Assembly: GCF_003351045.1 (NCBI RefSeq)
Contig: NZ_QQZY01000002.1
Location: forward strand, 124,001-188,000
Direction: 5' to 3'
DNA from: Gaiella occulta
GTDB lineage: Bacteria > Actinomycetota > Thermoleophilia > Gaiellales > Gaiellaceae
DNA length: 64,000 bases
Below the pieces are notes generated by a model. That model was not told the DNA's origin. It did not search any database and worked only from the letters and a program-made list of their open reading frames with translations. A program made the position numbers and the translations under genes. The number at the start of each line of letters is the position of its first letter. The first letter of the stretch is position 1. Positions 53,135 to 60,871 of the stretch are shown one piece after another.

Positions 53135-56100
53135 ATGACGTACGTCGAGCTGCACTGCCACTCGTCGTACTCGTTCCTCGACGGCGCGTCGCTGCCGGAG
53201 GAGCTTGCCGCCCGCGCTGCCGAGCTCGGCTACGAGGCGCTCGCGCTCAGCGACCACGACGGCGTCTACGGCTCGCTCGAGTTCGCCCATGCCGCGAAGG
53301 CGCTTGGCGTACGGCCGATCACGGGAGCCGAGGTGACGCTGGCAGGCGGCGCCCACGTGACGCTGCTCGTCGAGACGGCCCGCGGGTATGCGAATCTGTG
53401 CCGCATCCTCACGGCCGCCCACGCAGGCACCCGTATGCCCGGACGCGAGGACAGAGAGCCGTTGCCGCCGGCCGTCGAGCAGGTCTTCGTGGAGGAGCAC
53501 GCCGACGGCCTCGTCTGCCTCTCCGGCTGTGCGCGCAGCGGTCTTGCCGTGCGCGATCCGGGCGCCGCCGCCCGGCTCGCGCGCGCATTCGGCCGTGACC
53601 GCTTCCTCGTCGAGCTGCAGCGCCCGTTCGAGCGCGGTGACGTACGGCGCAACGCGGCCCTGCGCGACCTCGCAGAGCGCCTCGGCGTCGACACCGTCGC
53701 CACCGGCAACGTGCACGCTCACGCGCCTCGCCGCACGCTGTTGCAGGACACGCTCGTGGCGATCCGCTGCCGCGCCTCGCTCGACGGATCCGAGCAGGAG
53801 CGGCGCGGGAACCGCGAGAGCGTCCTGCACGCACCCGCGGAGATGGCGGACCGCTTCGCCACCGTCGACCCGTCCGCCGTCGAGCGTGCCGGCGCGCTCG
53901 CCGAGCGGCTCACGTTCGATCTCACGCAGGAGCTCGGCTACCGCTACCCCGACTTCTGCGACGGCGCCGAGCCGGCGATCCGGAGGCTCGCGGCGATCTG
54001 CCACGACGCGTTCGCCGACCGCTACCCGGCAAGGGACAGACTGGTGCTCGCTCGTGCGCGTGCGCGTCTCGAGACCGAGCTCGCGCTCGTCGACGAGCTC
54101 GGCCTCGCCGGCTTCTTCCTGCTCCACTGGGAGGTGCTCGAGCTCGCCCGGGAGTGCGCGCTGCAGGTGCGCGGTCGCAACTCGCCGCGTCGCTTCCTGC
54201 CGCCCGGGCGCGGCCGTGGCAGCTCCGTCGGCTCCATCGTCTGCTACCTGACCGGGCTCTCGCACGTCGACCCGGTGACGAACGACCTCTCGCTCGGCCG
54301 CTTCCTCAACCGCGAGCTCGCCTCCGTCCCCGACATCGACCTCGACTTCCCGCGCGACATCCGCGAGAAGCTGATCGTCGCGGTCAGCGAGCGCTACGGG
54401 CACGAGCACGCGGCGCTGGTGGCGAGCTTCGCCACCTACCGCTCGCGCGGCGCCATTCGCGACGTCGGCAAGGCGCTCGGCCTGCCGCACGCCGAGCTCG
54501 AGCGGCTCGCCCGGGTCACCGACGGCTGGGACGCCGGCCGGGTAGCGGACGAGGTGGCAGCGCTCCCCGACGCCGAGCGCAAGCTGCTCTCGAAGCGCTG
54601 GCGCGCCTTCCGGTTCCTCACCGCGGAGATCGCCCGGCTGCCGCGGCACATCTCACAGCATCCCGGCGGCATGGTGATCTCGTCCCGGCCCCTCATCGAC
54701 CTCGTCCCCGTGCAGCCGGCGGCGATGGCCGGTCGCCGGCTGTGCCAGTGGGACAAGGACTCGTGCGCCGACGCCGGCTTCCTCAAGATCGACCTGCTCG
54801 GACTCGGGATGCTCTCCGCGGTGGAGGAATGCGTGGAGCGGATCGCGGAAGCGTACGGCGAGCCGATCGACCTCTCCCGCATCCCGCTCGACGATCCCGG
54901 TGTGTTCGCGGAGATCCAGCGCGCCGACACGGTCGGCACGTTCCAGATCGAGAGCCGCGCGCAGATGCAGAGCCTGCTGCGCACGAAGCCGGAGACGATC
55001 GACGACCTCACCGTGCAGGTCGCGCTCGTGCGGCCGGGACCGATCCAGGGGAAGGCCGTACACCCGTACATCGAGCATCGCAGGCGGCTGCGCGAGGACC
55101 CGTCGTTCGTCTACCCGGTCGATCACGAGTCGCTGCGGGAACCGCTCGCCTCGACGCTCGGCGTCGTCGTCTTCCAGGATCAGGTGCTCGACGTGGCGGT
55201 CGCGCTCGCCGGCTTCTCCGTGGGGGAGGCGGAGGGTCTGCGGCGCGCGATGAGTCGCAAGCGCAGCCGCGCCGCGCTCGAGGCGCACCGGGTGCGCTTC
55301 GTCGAGGGCGCGATGCGAAACGGCGTCGCCGAGGAGACGGCCAACCTCGTCTACGACAAGCTCGTCGGCTTCTCCGGCTTCGGCTTCCCGAAGTCGCACG
55401 CTGCCGCGTTCGGCCTGCTCGCCTACCAGTCCCAGTGGCTGCGCCACCACTATCCGGCCGAGTTCCTGTGTGCTCTCCTCAACGCGCAGCCGATGGGCTT
55501 CTATCCGCCTGCGAGCCTCGTGCGCGACGCGCAGCGGCGCGGGGTGGAGGTGCTCTCCCCCGACGTCAACCTGAGCGGCGCCCGCTGCTCGCTCGAGCCC
55601 CTCGACGAGCGGGCCGGCGGCACAAGTGGCTCAGAGCCACGAAGTCTTCTCGTCCGCCATGCCGTTCGCGTCGGCCTCGTCTACGTGCAGTCGGTGGGGG
55701 AGGACGACGCTGCCGCGCTCGTCGCCGAGCGCGAGGCCAACGGCCCCTACGTCGACGTCGGCGACCTCGCCCGGCGGACGCGACTCTCGAGGGACGGCCT
55801 CGTCGCGCTCGTCGAGGGCGGTGCCTGCGACGCATTCGGGCCGGGGCGGCGCGACCTGCTGTGGGAGCTCGGCCTCGCGACGCGCCCCCGCCCGGTGCCG
55901 GGGACGCAGGGGGAGGCGAGGCAGCTCACGCTCTCGCTCGACCCGACCGCCGCGACCCCGCCGCTGCGCGATCCCACCCGCTGGGAGCGGATGCTCGCCG
56001 ACTACCGGCGCACCGGGCTCTCGGTCGGGACGCACCCGCTGGCGCTCCTGCGCCCGCATCTTCCGCCCGGGACGCTCTCGAGCGTCGAGCTGCACGTCTC

Positions 56101-56422
56101 CCCTCACGGCGCCGGCGTCGCGTTCGCAGGGCTCGTGATCGCCCGGCAGCGCCCGGCGACCGCGAAGGGGATCGTGTTCATGCTGCTCGAGGACGAGCAC
56201 GGCCAGGTGAACCTGATCGTGCCGTCGCAGGTGTACGAGCGGCACCGAGCGATCGTGCGCGGCGAGCCGCTGCTGCTCGCGCGCGGCCGCTACGAGCGGG
56301 TGGAGGAGATTCGAAACGTCGTCGTCTCCTCGATCGAGACCCTGGCGCCGCTCGCCCGTCGGGTCGCCGCGCTCGACGTCGGCGCGGCTCTCCCGCGGGC
56401 CCACCACTTCGGACAGCGCTGA
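53135..56422 (+). CDS. dnaE2: Error-prone DNA polymerase III alpha (DnaE2/ImuC)
   Basis: 1095 residues from ATG 53135. An N-terminal PHP domain (VELHCHSSYSFLDGAS, LSDHDGVYGS) precedes the palm with PGRGRGSSVGSIVCYLTG and the catalytic VPDIDLDFPRDIREKL, the fingers with HISQHPGGMVIS, FLKIDLLGLGML and GTFQIESRAQMQSL, a helix-hairpin-helix region, and a C-terminal OB fold (GIVFMLLEDEHGQVNLIV). The ImuB partner is upstream. At residues about 830-836 the palindromic repeat adds TSGSEPRS in frame. I see no LexA box next to its own start, so it may depend on the imuB promoter. Confidence 0.93.
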   Translation: MTYVELHCHSSYSFLDGASLPEELAARAAELGYEALALSDHDGVYGSLEFAHAAKALGVRPITGAEVTLAGGAHVTLLVETARGYANLCRILTAAHAGTRMPGREDREPLPPAVEQVFVEEHADGLVCLSGCARSGLAVRDPGAAARLARAFGRDRFLVELQRPFERGDVRRNAALRDLAERLGVDTVATGNVHAHAPRRTLLQDTLVAIRCRASLDGSEQERRGNRESVLHAPAEMADRFATVDPSAVERAGALAERLTFDLTQELGYRYPDFCDGAEPAIRRLAAICHDAFADRYPARDRLVLARARARLETELALVDELGLAGFFLLHWEVLELARECALQVRGRNSPRRFLPPGRGRGSSVGSIVCYLTGLSHVDPVTNDLSLGRFLNRELASVPDIDLDFPRDIREKLIVAVSERYGHEHAALVASFATYRSRGAIRDVGKALGLPHAELERLARVTDGWDAGRVADEVAALPDAERKLLSKRWRAFRFLTAEIARLPRHISQHPGGMVISSRPLIDLVPVQPAAMAGRRLCQWDKDSCADAGFLKIDLLGLGMLSAVEECVERIAEAYGEPIDLSRIPLDDPGVFAEIQRADTVGTFQIESRAQMQSLLRTKPETIDDLTVQVALVRPGPIQGKAVHPYIEHRRRLREDPSFVYPVDHESLREPLASTLGVVVFQDQVLDVAVALAGFSVGEAEGLRRAMSRKRSRAALEAHRVRFVEGAMRNGVAEETANLVYDKLVGFSGFGFPKSHAAAFGLLAYQSQWLRHHYPAEFLCALLNAQPMGFYPPASLVRDAQRRGVEVLSPDVNLSGARCSLEPLDERAGGTSGSEPRSLLVRHAVRVGLVYVQSVGEDDAAALVAEREANGPYVDVGDLARRTRLSRDGLVALVEGGACDAFGPGRRDLLWELGLATRPRPVPGTQGEARQLTLSLDPTAATPPLRDPTRWERMLADYRRTGLSVGTHPLALLRPHLPPGTLSSVELHVSPHGAGVAFAGLVIARQRPATAKGIVFMLLEDEHGQVNLIVPSQVYERHRAIVRGEPLLLARGRYERVEEIRNVVVSSIETLAPLARRVAALDVGAALPRAHHFGQR
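55626..55640. repeat. Palindromic repeat copy 2, inside dnaE2
   Basis: GTGGCTC-A-GAGCCAC within coding sequence. Both copies share 18 nt (CAAGTGGCTCAGAGCCAC). Confidence 0.8.
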
Positions 56423-56450
56423 CGCCCGCCGCGCTCGCCCGCGTTCTCCG

Positions 56451-58136
56451 TCAGCTGACGGCGTCGCCTGCGACGCGGCGAACCTCGTCCAGCGTCGTCA
56501 CGCCGGCGATCGAGAGGCGAATGCCGTCGTCCCGCAGCGTGATCATGCCCTGGGAGACGGCCGTCGCCTCGATCTCGCGTGTGGGGGCGCCGACGAGCAT
56601 GGCGATCTCGTCCGTCATCGTCAGCACCTCGAACAGCGGCACGCGGCCGCGGTAGCCCGTGCCGTCGCATTCGGAGCAGCCGACGGCGCGGTAGAGCGTG
56701 AGCTCGCCGTAGGACTCGGGCACGCGCATCGAGCGAAGCTCTTCCGGCTCGGGTGTGTACGGCTCGCAGCACGCCTGGCACACGCGCCGGGCGAGGCGCT
56801 GGCCGACGATGCAGTTGATCGACGTCGCGATGATGCTGCGCTCGATCTGCATGTCCGTGAGCCTCTGCATCGCCGCCGCCGCCGTCTGGGCGTGCAGGGT
56901 CGTCAGCACGAGGTGGCCGGTCATCGCGGCGCGGAACGCGATCTGCGCCGTCTCCTCGTCCCGGATCTCGCCGACGAGCAGCACGTCGGGGTCGGAGCGC
57001 AGGATCGTGCGCAGCCCGCTCGCGAATGTGAGTCCGGCTCTCGGGTTGATCTCGATCTGGTCGAGTCCCGCGGCCCGGTACTCGACCGGGTCCTCGATCG
57101 TCGTCAGCTGGCGGTCCGGCGTGTTGAGCACCTGCAGGCAGGCGTACAGCGTCGTCGTCTTGCCGGAGCCGGTCGGGCCGACGACGACGACGGCGCCGAA
57201 CGGCTGCGAGATCGCGCGCGCGAGCGCGGCGCGGTTCCGCTCCCACATCCCGAGCGCCTCGAGCGAGTTGGGCGCATCGCCCTGCGCGAGGACGCGGAGC
57301 GTCACCTTCTCACCGTGGGTCGTCGGCAGGATGGCGATGCGGACGTCGATCGACTCGTTGCCGCGCTTGATCGAGACGCGGCCGTCCTGCGGCGCTCGGC
57401 GCTCGGCGATGTCGAGGCCGCCCATGATCTTGAGGCGGCTCGCGATCGCGGGTGCCTGCGTGCCGGCGATCGAGGTCAGCTCGCGCATGACGCCGTCGAC
57501 GCGCACGCGCACGTAGAGGCGGCGCTGCTGCGGCGTGAAGTGGATGTCCGAGGCGCCGAGATCGAGTGCCTTGGAGATCGCGCGGTTGATGAAGACGACG
57601 GCCGGCGTGTCGTGGTCGAGGTCGAGCACCGTGGCGTCGTCCTCGCTCTCGGCTGCGTCGGTGACGACCTCCTGGATGTCGACCGTCGCCTCGTCGTGGA
57701 TCCGCGTGATCGCGGCCTCGATCGCCTCCGGCGCCGCCACGCAGACGCGCACGGGAACGCCGAGTGCGAGGCGCAGCTCGTCCGAGAACATGACGTTCGT
57801 CGGGTCGGCGACAGCCACGAGCACCGAGCCGTCCTCGTTGAACCTGATCGGCAGCGCGCGGTAGCGCCGCGCGAGATTCTCGGGCAGCAGCGTCGCCGCC
57901 TCGACCTCGATCGACGGAAGGTCGAGCTCGACGAACTGCAGCTCGTGCTGCTCCGCGAGCACTCTCGAGATGGCCGTCGGCGTGGCGGCGCCGGACTCGA
58001 CGAGGATCTCTCCGAGCCGCTTCTCGGGGTTCTTCCGCTTCTCGTCGAGTGCCGTCTCGAGCTGCTCGGGCGTGATCGCCCCGTCGCGAACGAGCAGCGC
58101 GCCGAGAGCGGGCCAGGGATTGCGGGCTGCTTCCAC
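56451..58136 (-). CDS. Type II secretion/type IV pilus assembly ATPase (GspE/PilB)
   Basis: 561 residues on the minus strand from GTG 58136. An N-terminal MshEN-type domain (GALLVRDGAITPEQLETAL, LGEILVESGAATPTAISRVL) precedes the ATPase: Walker A VVGPTGSGKTTTLYA, Asp box TTIEDPVEYRAAGLDQIEINPR, Walker B SDPDVLLVGEIRDEETAQIA, His box LVLTTLHAQTAAAAMQRL. A zinc site of four Cys (CQACCEPY and CSECDGTGYRGR) ends it. It powers pilin or pseudopilin assembly. No pilin, pilC or gspF gene is adjacent, so it is an orphan here. Confidence 0.92.
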   Translation of the reverse strand: MEAARNPWPALGALLVRDGAITPEQLETALDEKRKNPEKRLGEILVESGAATPTAISRVLAEQHELQFVELDLPSIEVEAATLLPENLARRYRALPIRFNEDGSVLVAVADPTNVMFSDELRLALGVPVRVCVAAPEAIEAAITRIHDEATVDIQEVVTDAAESEDDATVLDLDHDTPAVVFINRAISKALDLGASDIHFTPQQRRLYVRVRVDGVMRELTSIAGTQAPAIASRLKIMGGLDIAERRAPQDGRVSIKRGNESIDVRIAILPTTHGEKVTLRVLAQGDAPNSLEALGMWERNRAALARAISQPFGAVVVVGPTGSGKTTTLYACLQVLNTPDRQLTTIEDPVEYRAAGLDQIEINPRAGLTFASGLRTILRSDPDVLLVGEIRDEETAQIAFRAAMTGHLVLTTLHAQTAAAAMQRLTDMQIERSIIATSINCIVGQRLARRVCQACCEPYTPEPEELRSMRVPESYGELTLYRAVGCSECDGTGYRGRVPLFEVLTMTDEIAMLVGAPTREIEATAVSQGMITLRDDGIRLSIAGVTTLDEVRRVAGDAVS

Positions 58137-58156
58137 GATCGCTCTATCGGCAGGGA

Positions 58157-58178
58157 ACGTCCCTGGGATGAGGGACGT
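58157..58178. promoter_or_regulatory. Inverted repeat in the gspE-dtd divergent spacer
   Basis: ACGTCCCT, 6-nt spacer, AGGGACGT, a perfect 8-bp inverted repeat 21 nt upstream of the gspE/pilB start. It could be an operator or an mRNA hairpin. Confidence 0.35.
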
Positions 58179-58204
58179 GTGCGACGGTTGATTCCTGGAA
58201 CGGG

Positions 58205-58210
58205 GACAAT
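58205..58210 (+). promoter_or_regulatory. -10-like GACAAT for leaderless dtd
   Basis: GACAAT, exactly 6 nt, then GTG 58217. Confidence 0.45.
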
Positions 58211-58216
58211 CGCGCC

Positions 58217-58651
58217 GTGCGCGCGGTGGTGCAGCGGGTGAGGCGTGGCGCGGTGCGCGTCGGGGGCTCGACCGTGGGCGCGTGCGGCGCTGGTCTCGTC
58301 GTGCTCGTCGGCGTCGCCGAGGAGGATTCCGCGGCCGACGCCGACCGACTGGCCCGCAAGGTGGCGCGCCTGCGTGTGTTTCCCGGCGAGGACGGGCGGT
58401 TCGAGCGCTCGCTCGTGGACGTCGGCGGCGAGGCGCTCGTCGTGAGCCAGTTCACGTTGCTCGCGGACGCCTCCCGGGGGAACCGCCCGAGCTTCGCCGC
58501 CGCCGCGCGGCCGGCGGCGGCGGCGCCGCTCGTCGCGCGCTTCGCCGCGGCGCTGCGGGAGGAGGGCGTGCGCGTCGCGACCGGGTCGTTCGGCGCGCAC
58601 ATGGAGGTGGAGCTCGTCAACGACGGCCCCGTGACGATCGTGCTCGGCTGA
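58217..58651 (+). CDS. dtd: D-aminoacyl-tRNA deacylase
   Basis: 144 residues. [20 protein letters not shown] at the start, the catalytic [17 protein letters not shown], and the C-terminal [19 protein letters not shown] with the Gly-cis-Pro partner loop (NDGP). DTD removes D-amino acids and glycine from tRNAs. It lies between the gspE gene and the rimP operon. Confidence 0.95.
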   Translation: MRAVVQRVRRGAVRVGGSTVGACGAGLVVLVGVAEEDSAADADRLARKVARLRVFPGEDGRFERSLVDVGGEALVVSQFTLLADASRGNRPSFAAAARPAAAAPLVARFAAALREEGVRVATGSFGAHMEVELVNDGPVTIVLG

Positions 58652-58686
58652 CGGGGGCGCGCGGGCTCGGGGCGCGCGAACGCTGC

Positions 58687-58692
58687 TATCCT
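58687..58692 (+). promoter_or_regulatory. -10 box TATCCT of the rimP-nusA-infB operon
   Basis: TATCCT about 70 nt before rimP. Unlike most genes here, this operon has a real 5' leader, which contains the hairpin at 58721-58745. Confidence 0.5.
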
Positions 58693-58720
58693 TCGCTCAC
58701 CACATTTCACCTGCTTTGGG

Positions 58721-58745
58721 AAATGGGCGCGCGGCGCCCATTTTT
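58721..58745 (+). terminator. Intrinsic-terminator-like hairpin in the rimP-nusA leader
   Basis: AAATGGGCGC, loop GCG, GCGCCCATTT: ten perfect pairs running into TTTTT. It is the only T-tract terminator I found. It lies between the promoter and rimP, where it would act as an attenuator. Confidence 0.7.
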
Positions 58746-58761
58746 GTTGAGAGGACGCGCT

Positions 58762-59214
58762 TTGGCCGACATGCTCGTCACCGAGAGGACGCTTGCCAGG
58801 GAGATCGCACCCGCGGTCGAGCGGAGCCTGCCCGGCGTCGAGGTGCTGGCCGTCGAGATGCTCTCGCCGAGCCGCTTCTGCGTCTACGTCGACCACCCCG
58901 AAGGTGTCGACCATGCGCTGTGCGCCCGCGTCACGCAGCTCCTCGACGACTACCGCGCCTCGTACACGATCGACGTGTCCTCGCCCGGCGTCGAGCGCCC
59001 GCTGCGCAAGCCTGCGCACTTCCGGGCAGCGGTCGGACAGGAGGTCCAGATCCGTACGGCGACACCGCTCGCCGGCAAGAAGCGCTTTCGCGGCGCGGTC
59101 GTCGCCGCAGACGAACGACACCTCCGTCTCGCCGCAGGCGACGAGGCGGTCGACATCCCGTACGAGGCGATCGTCCGGGGCAATCTGATCGACGAGGGAC
59201 AGGTGCAGCCATGA
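58762..59214 (+). CDS. rimP: Ribosome maturation factor RimP
   Basis: 150 residues. VERSLPGVEVLAVEMLSPSR, VDHPEGVDHALCARVTQLLDDY, the family block IDVSSPGVERPLRKPAHF and a C-terminal Sm-like domain ending YEAIVRGNLID. It assists 30S assembly. TTG 58762 is preferred because GAGAGGA (58749-58755) lies 6 nt upstream. ATG 58771 would leave 15 nt. It overlaps nusA. Confidence 0.9.
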   Translation: MADMLVTERTLAREIAPAVERSLPGVEVLAVEMLSPSRFCVYVDHPEGVDHALCARVTQLLDDYRASYTIDVSSPGVERPLRKPAHFRAAVGQEVQIRTATPLAGKKRFRGAVVAADERHLRLAAGDEAVDIPYEAIVRGNLIDEGQVQP

Positions 59215-60629
59215 GCCAGGAGATCATCGAGGGCATCCGCACGATCGAGCGCGAGAAGGGCATCGATCCGGGGACGCTCGTTGCGGCGCTCGAGGACGCG
59301 CTGCTCGCGGCGTACAAGAAGACGCCGGGCGCCGCCCGCCACGCCGAGGTGATCCTCGACGACGAGGGTGAGTTCCGCGTGTTCGGGATCCAGATCCCGG
59401 CCGACCTGGAAGCGCGCCTGCTGGACGAGGCGCGCGAGGCTGCGATCGACGAGCTCGAGCGCATCGAGGAGGAGACGGGCGAGCGCCAGCACACCCTCGT
59501 CAGCGACGACGATCTCGAGCTCGACTGGTCGCAGGTGCCGGAGGACCAGATGGTGCGCACCGACGTCACGCCGCACGACTTCGGCCGTATCGCCGCGATG
59601 ACGGCCAAGCAGGTGATCCAGCAGCGCATCCGCGAGGCGGAGCGCGCGATGATGTACGACGAGTACGTCGACCGGCAGGGCGAGGTCGTGACCGGGATCG
59701 TGCAGCAGGCCGGTGACCGCAACAACGTCCTCGTCGACCTCGGCAAGGTCGAGGCGCTGCTGCCCCGCTCCGAGCAGGTCGACGGCGAGCGCTACGAGCA
59801 GGGGTCGCGCATCAAGGCCGTGATCACCGAGGTGCGGTCGGGGACGAAGGGCCCGCAGGTGATCCTCTCCCGCCGCGACCCGGAGCTGATCAAGACGCTG
59901 TTCGAGCTGGAGGTGCCGGAGATCGCGGACGGCCTCGTCGAGATTCGCGGCGTCGCCCGCGAGCCCGGCTACCGCTCGAAGATCGCGGTCGAGTCGCACG
60001 TGCAGGGCGTCGACCCGGTCGGCGCGTGCGTCGGCCCGCGTGGCTCGCGTGTGCGCATGGTCGTCTCCGAGCTGCGCGGCGAGAAGATCGACATCATCCC
60101 GTGGAACACCGAGCCTGCGCGCTTCGTCGCGAAGGCGCTCTCGCCTGCCCGCGTGCGCGAGGTCTACATCGACGACGAAACCCGCGAGGCGACGGTCGTC
60201 GTGCCCGACGACCAGCTGGCGCTCGCAATCGGGAAGGAGGGCCTCAACGCCCGCCTGGCGGCGCGGCTGACCGGATGGAAGGTCGACATCCAGTCGGACA
60301 CGGAGTTCGCGCAGGCCGAAGCCGATGCCGCATTCGCCGGCGAGGACGACACCCAGGAGTTCTCCGGGCGCTGCGCCGCGACGCTGTCGAACGGCAAGCG
60401 CTGCCCGAACGCGGCGCTGCCCGGATCGCACTACTGCGGCGTGCCCGCCCACCAGGCGCTCGCCGGCCGGCCGCTGCCGGCCGCGGTCGCGCGCGACGCC
60501 GCGGAGCCCGAGAGCGCCGACGCCGGTGCGGACGCGGGTGCCGCCGCCCCGGAGGCGGCGTCCGCGGGAACGGCTGTCGAGGAGGGCGCCGCGGAGGCCG
60601 TCCGGGAGGGCGAGCACGCTGACGCGTGA
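59211..60629 (+). CDS. nusA: Transcription factor NusA with C-terminal zinc-knuckle-like tail
   Basis: 472 residues. An N-terminal RNAP-binding domain (MSQEIIEGIRTIEREKGID) precedes S1 (GEVVTGIVQQAGDRNNVLVDLG), KH1 (GVAREPGYRSKIAVESH, DPVGACVGPRGSRVRMVVSEL) and KH2 (LAIGKEGLNARLAARLTGW). After KH2 comes an addition at 386-420 with C388, C398, C409 and H414 (GRCAATLSNGKRCPNAALPG then HYC), like the short zinc knuckles of DUF5763-type proteins, then an Ala/Glu-rich acidic tail. NusA controls pausing, termination and antitermination. Confidence 0.94.
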   Translation: MSQEIIEGIRTIEREKGIDPGTLVAALEDALLAAYKKTPGAARHAEVILDDEGEFRVFGIQIPADLEARLLDEAREAAIDELERIEEETGERQHTLVSDDDLELDWSQVPEDQMVRTDVTPHDFGRIAAMTAKQVIQQRIREAERAMMYDEYVDRQGEVVTGIVQQAGDRNNVLVDLGKVEALLPRSEQVDGERYEQGSRIKAVITEVRSGTKGPQVILSRRDPELIKTLFELEVPEIADGLVEIRGVAREPGYRSKIAVESHVQGVDPVGACVGPRGSRVRMVVSELRGEKIDIIPWNTEPARFVAKALSPARVREVYIDDETREATVVVPDDQLALAIGKEGLNARLAARLTGWKVDIQSDTEFAQAEADAAFAGEDDTQEFSGRCAATLSNGKRCPNAALPGSHYCGVPAHQALAGRPLPAAVARDAAEPESADAGADAGAAAPEAASAGTAVEEGAAEAVREGEHADA

Positions 60630-60871
60630 GCGCCTCGCCGGTACGGACGTGCGCGGGCTGCGGGCGCAAGGCGCCACAGCACGAGTTGCTGCGGTTCGCG
60701 GCGGTGGACGGCAGCCTCGCTCAGGGGCGGACGCTGCCCGGCCGCGGCGTCTACACGTGCCTTGGCCTCGCATGCTTCGAGCGCGCGCTGGCGTCGCGCG
60801 CGTTCGCTCGTGTCCTGCGGACGACCGTGTCCGCCGGGCCGGAGCTCGCGCGCCACTACACTGATAGCTGA
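60626..60871 (+). CDS. ylxR: YlxR (DUF448) RNA-binding protein
   Basis: 81 residues. VRTCAGCGRKAPQHELLRFAA opens the family, with LPGRGVYTC and CFERALASRAFARVLR. It lies between nusA and infB as in Bacillus. YlxR binds RNA and has been linked to RNase P. GTG start overlaps the nusA stop. Confidence 0.92.
   Translation: MSASPVRTCAGCGRKAPQHELLRFAAVDGSLAQGRTLPGRGVYTCLGLACFERALASRAFARVLRTTVSAGPELARHYTDS
60857..60862 (+). promoter_or_regulatory. -10-like TACACT before infB
   Basis: TACACT inside the end of ylxR, 8 nt before ATG 60871. It could give a second, short infB transcript. Confidence 0.35.
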
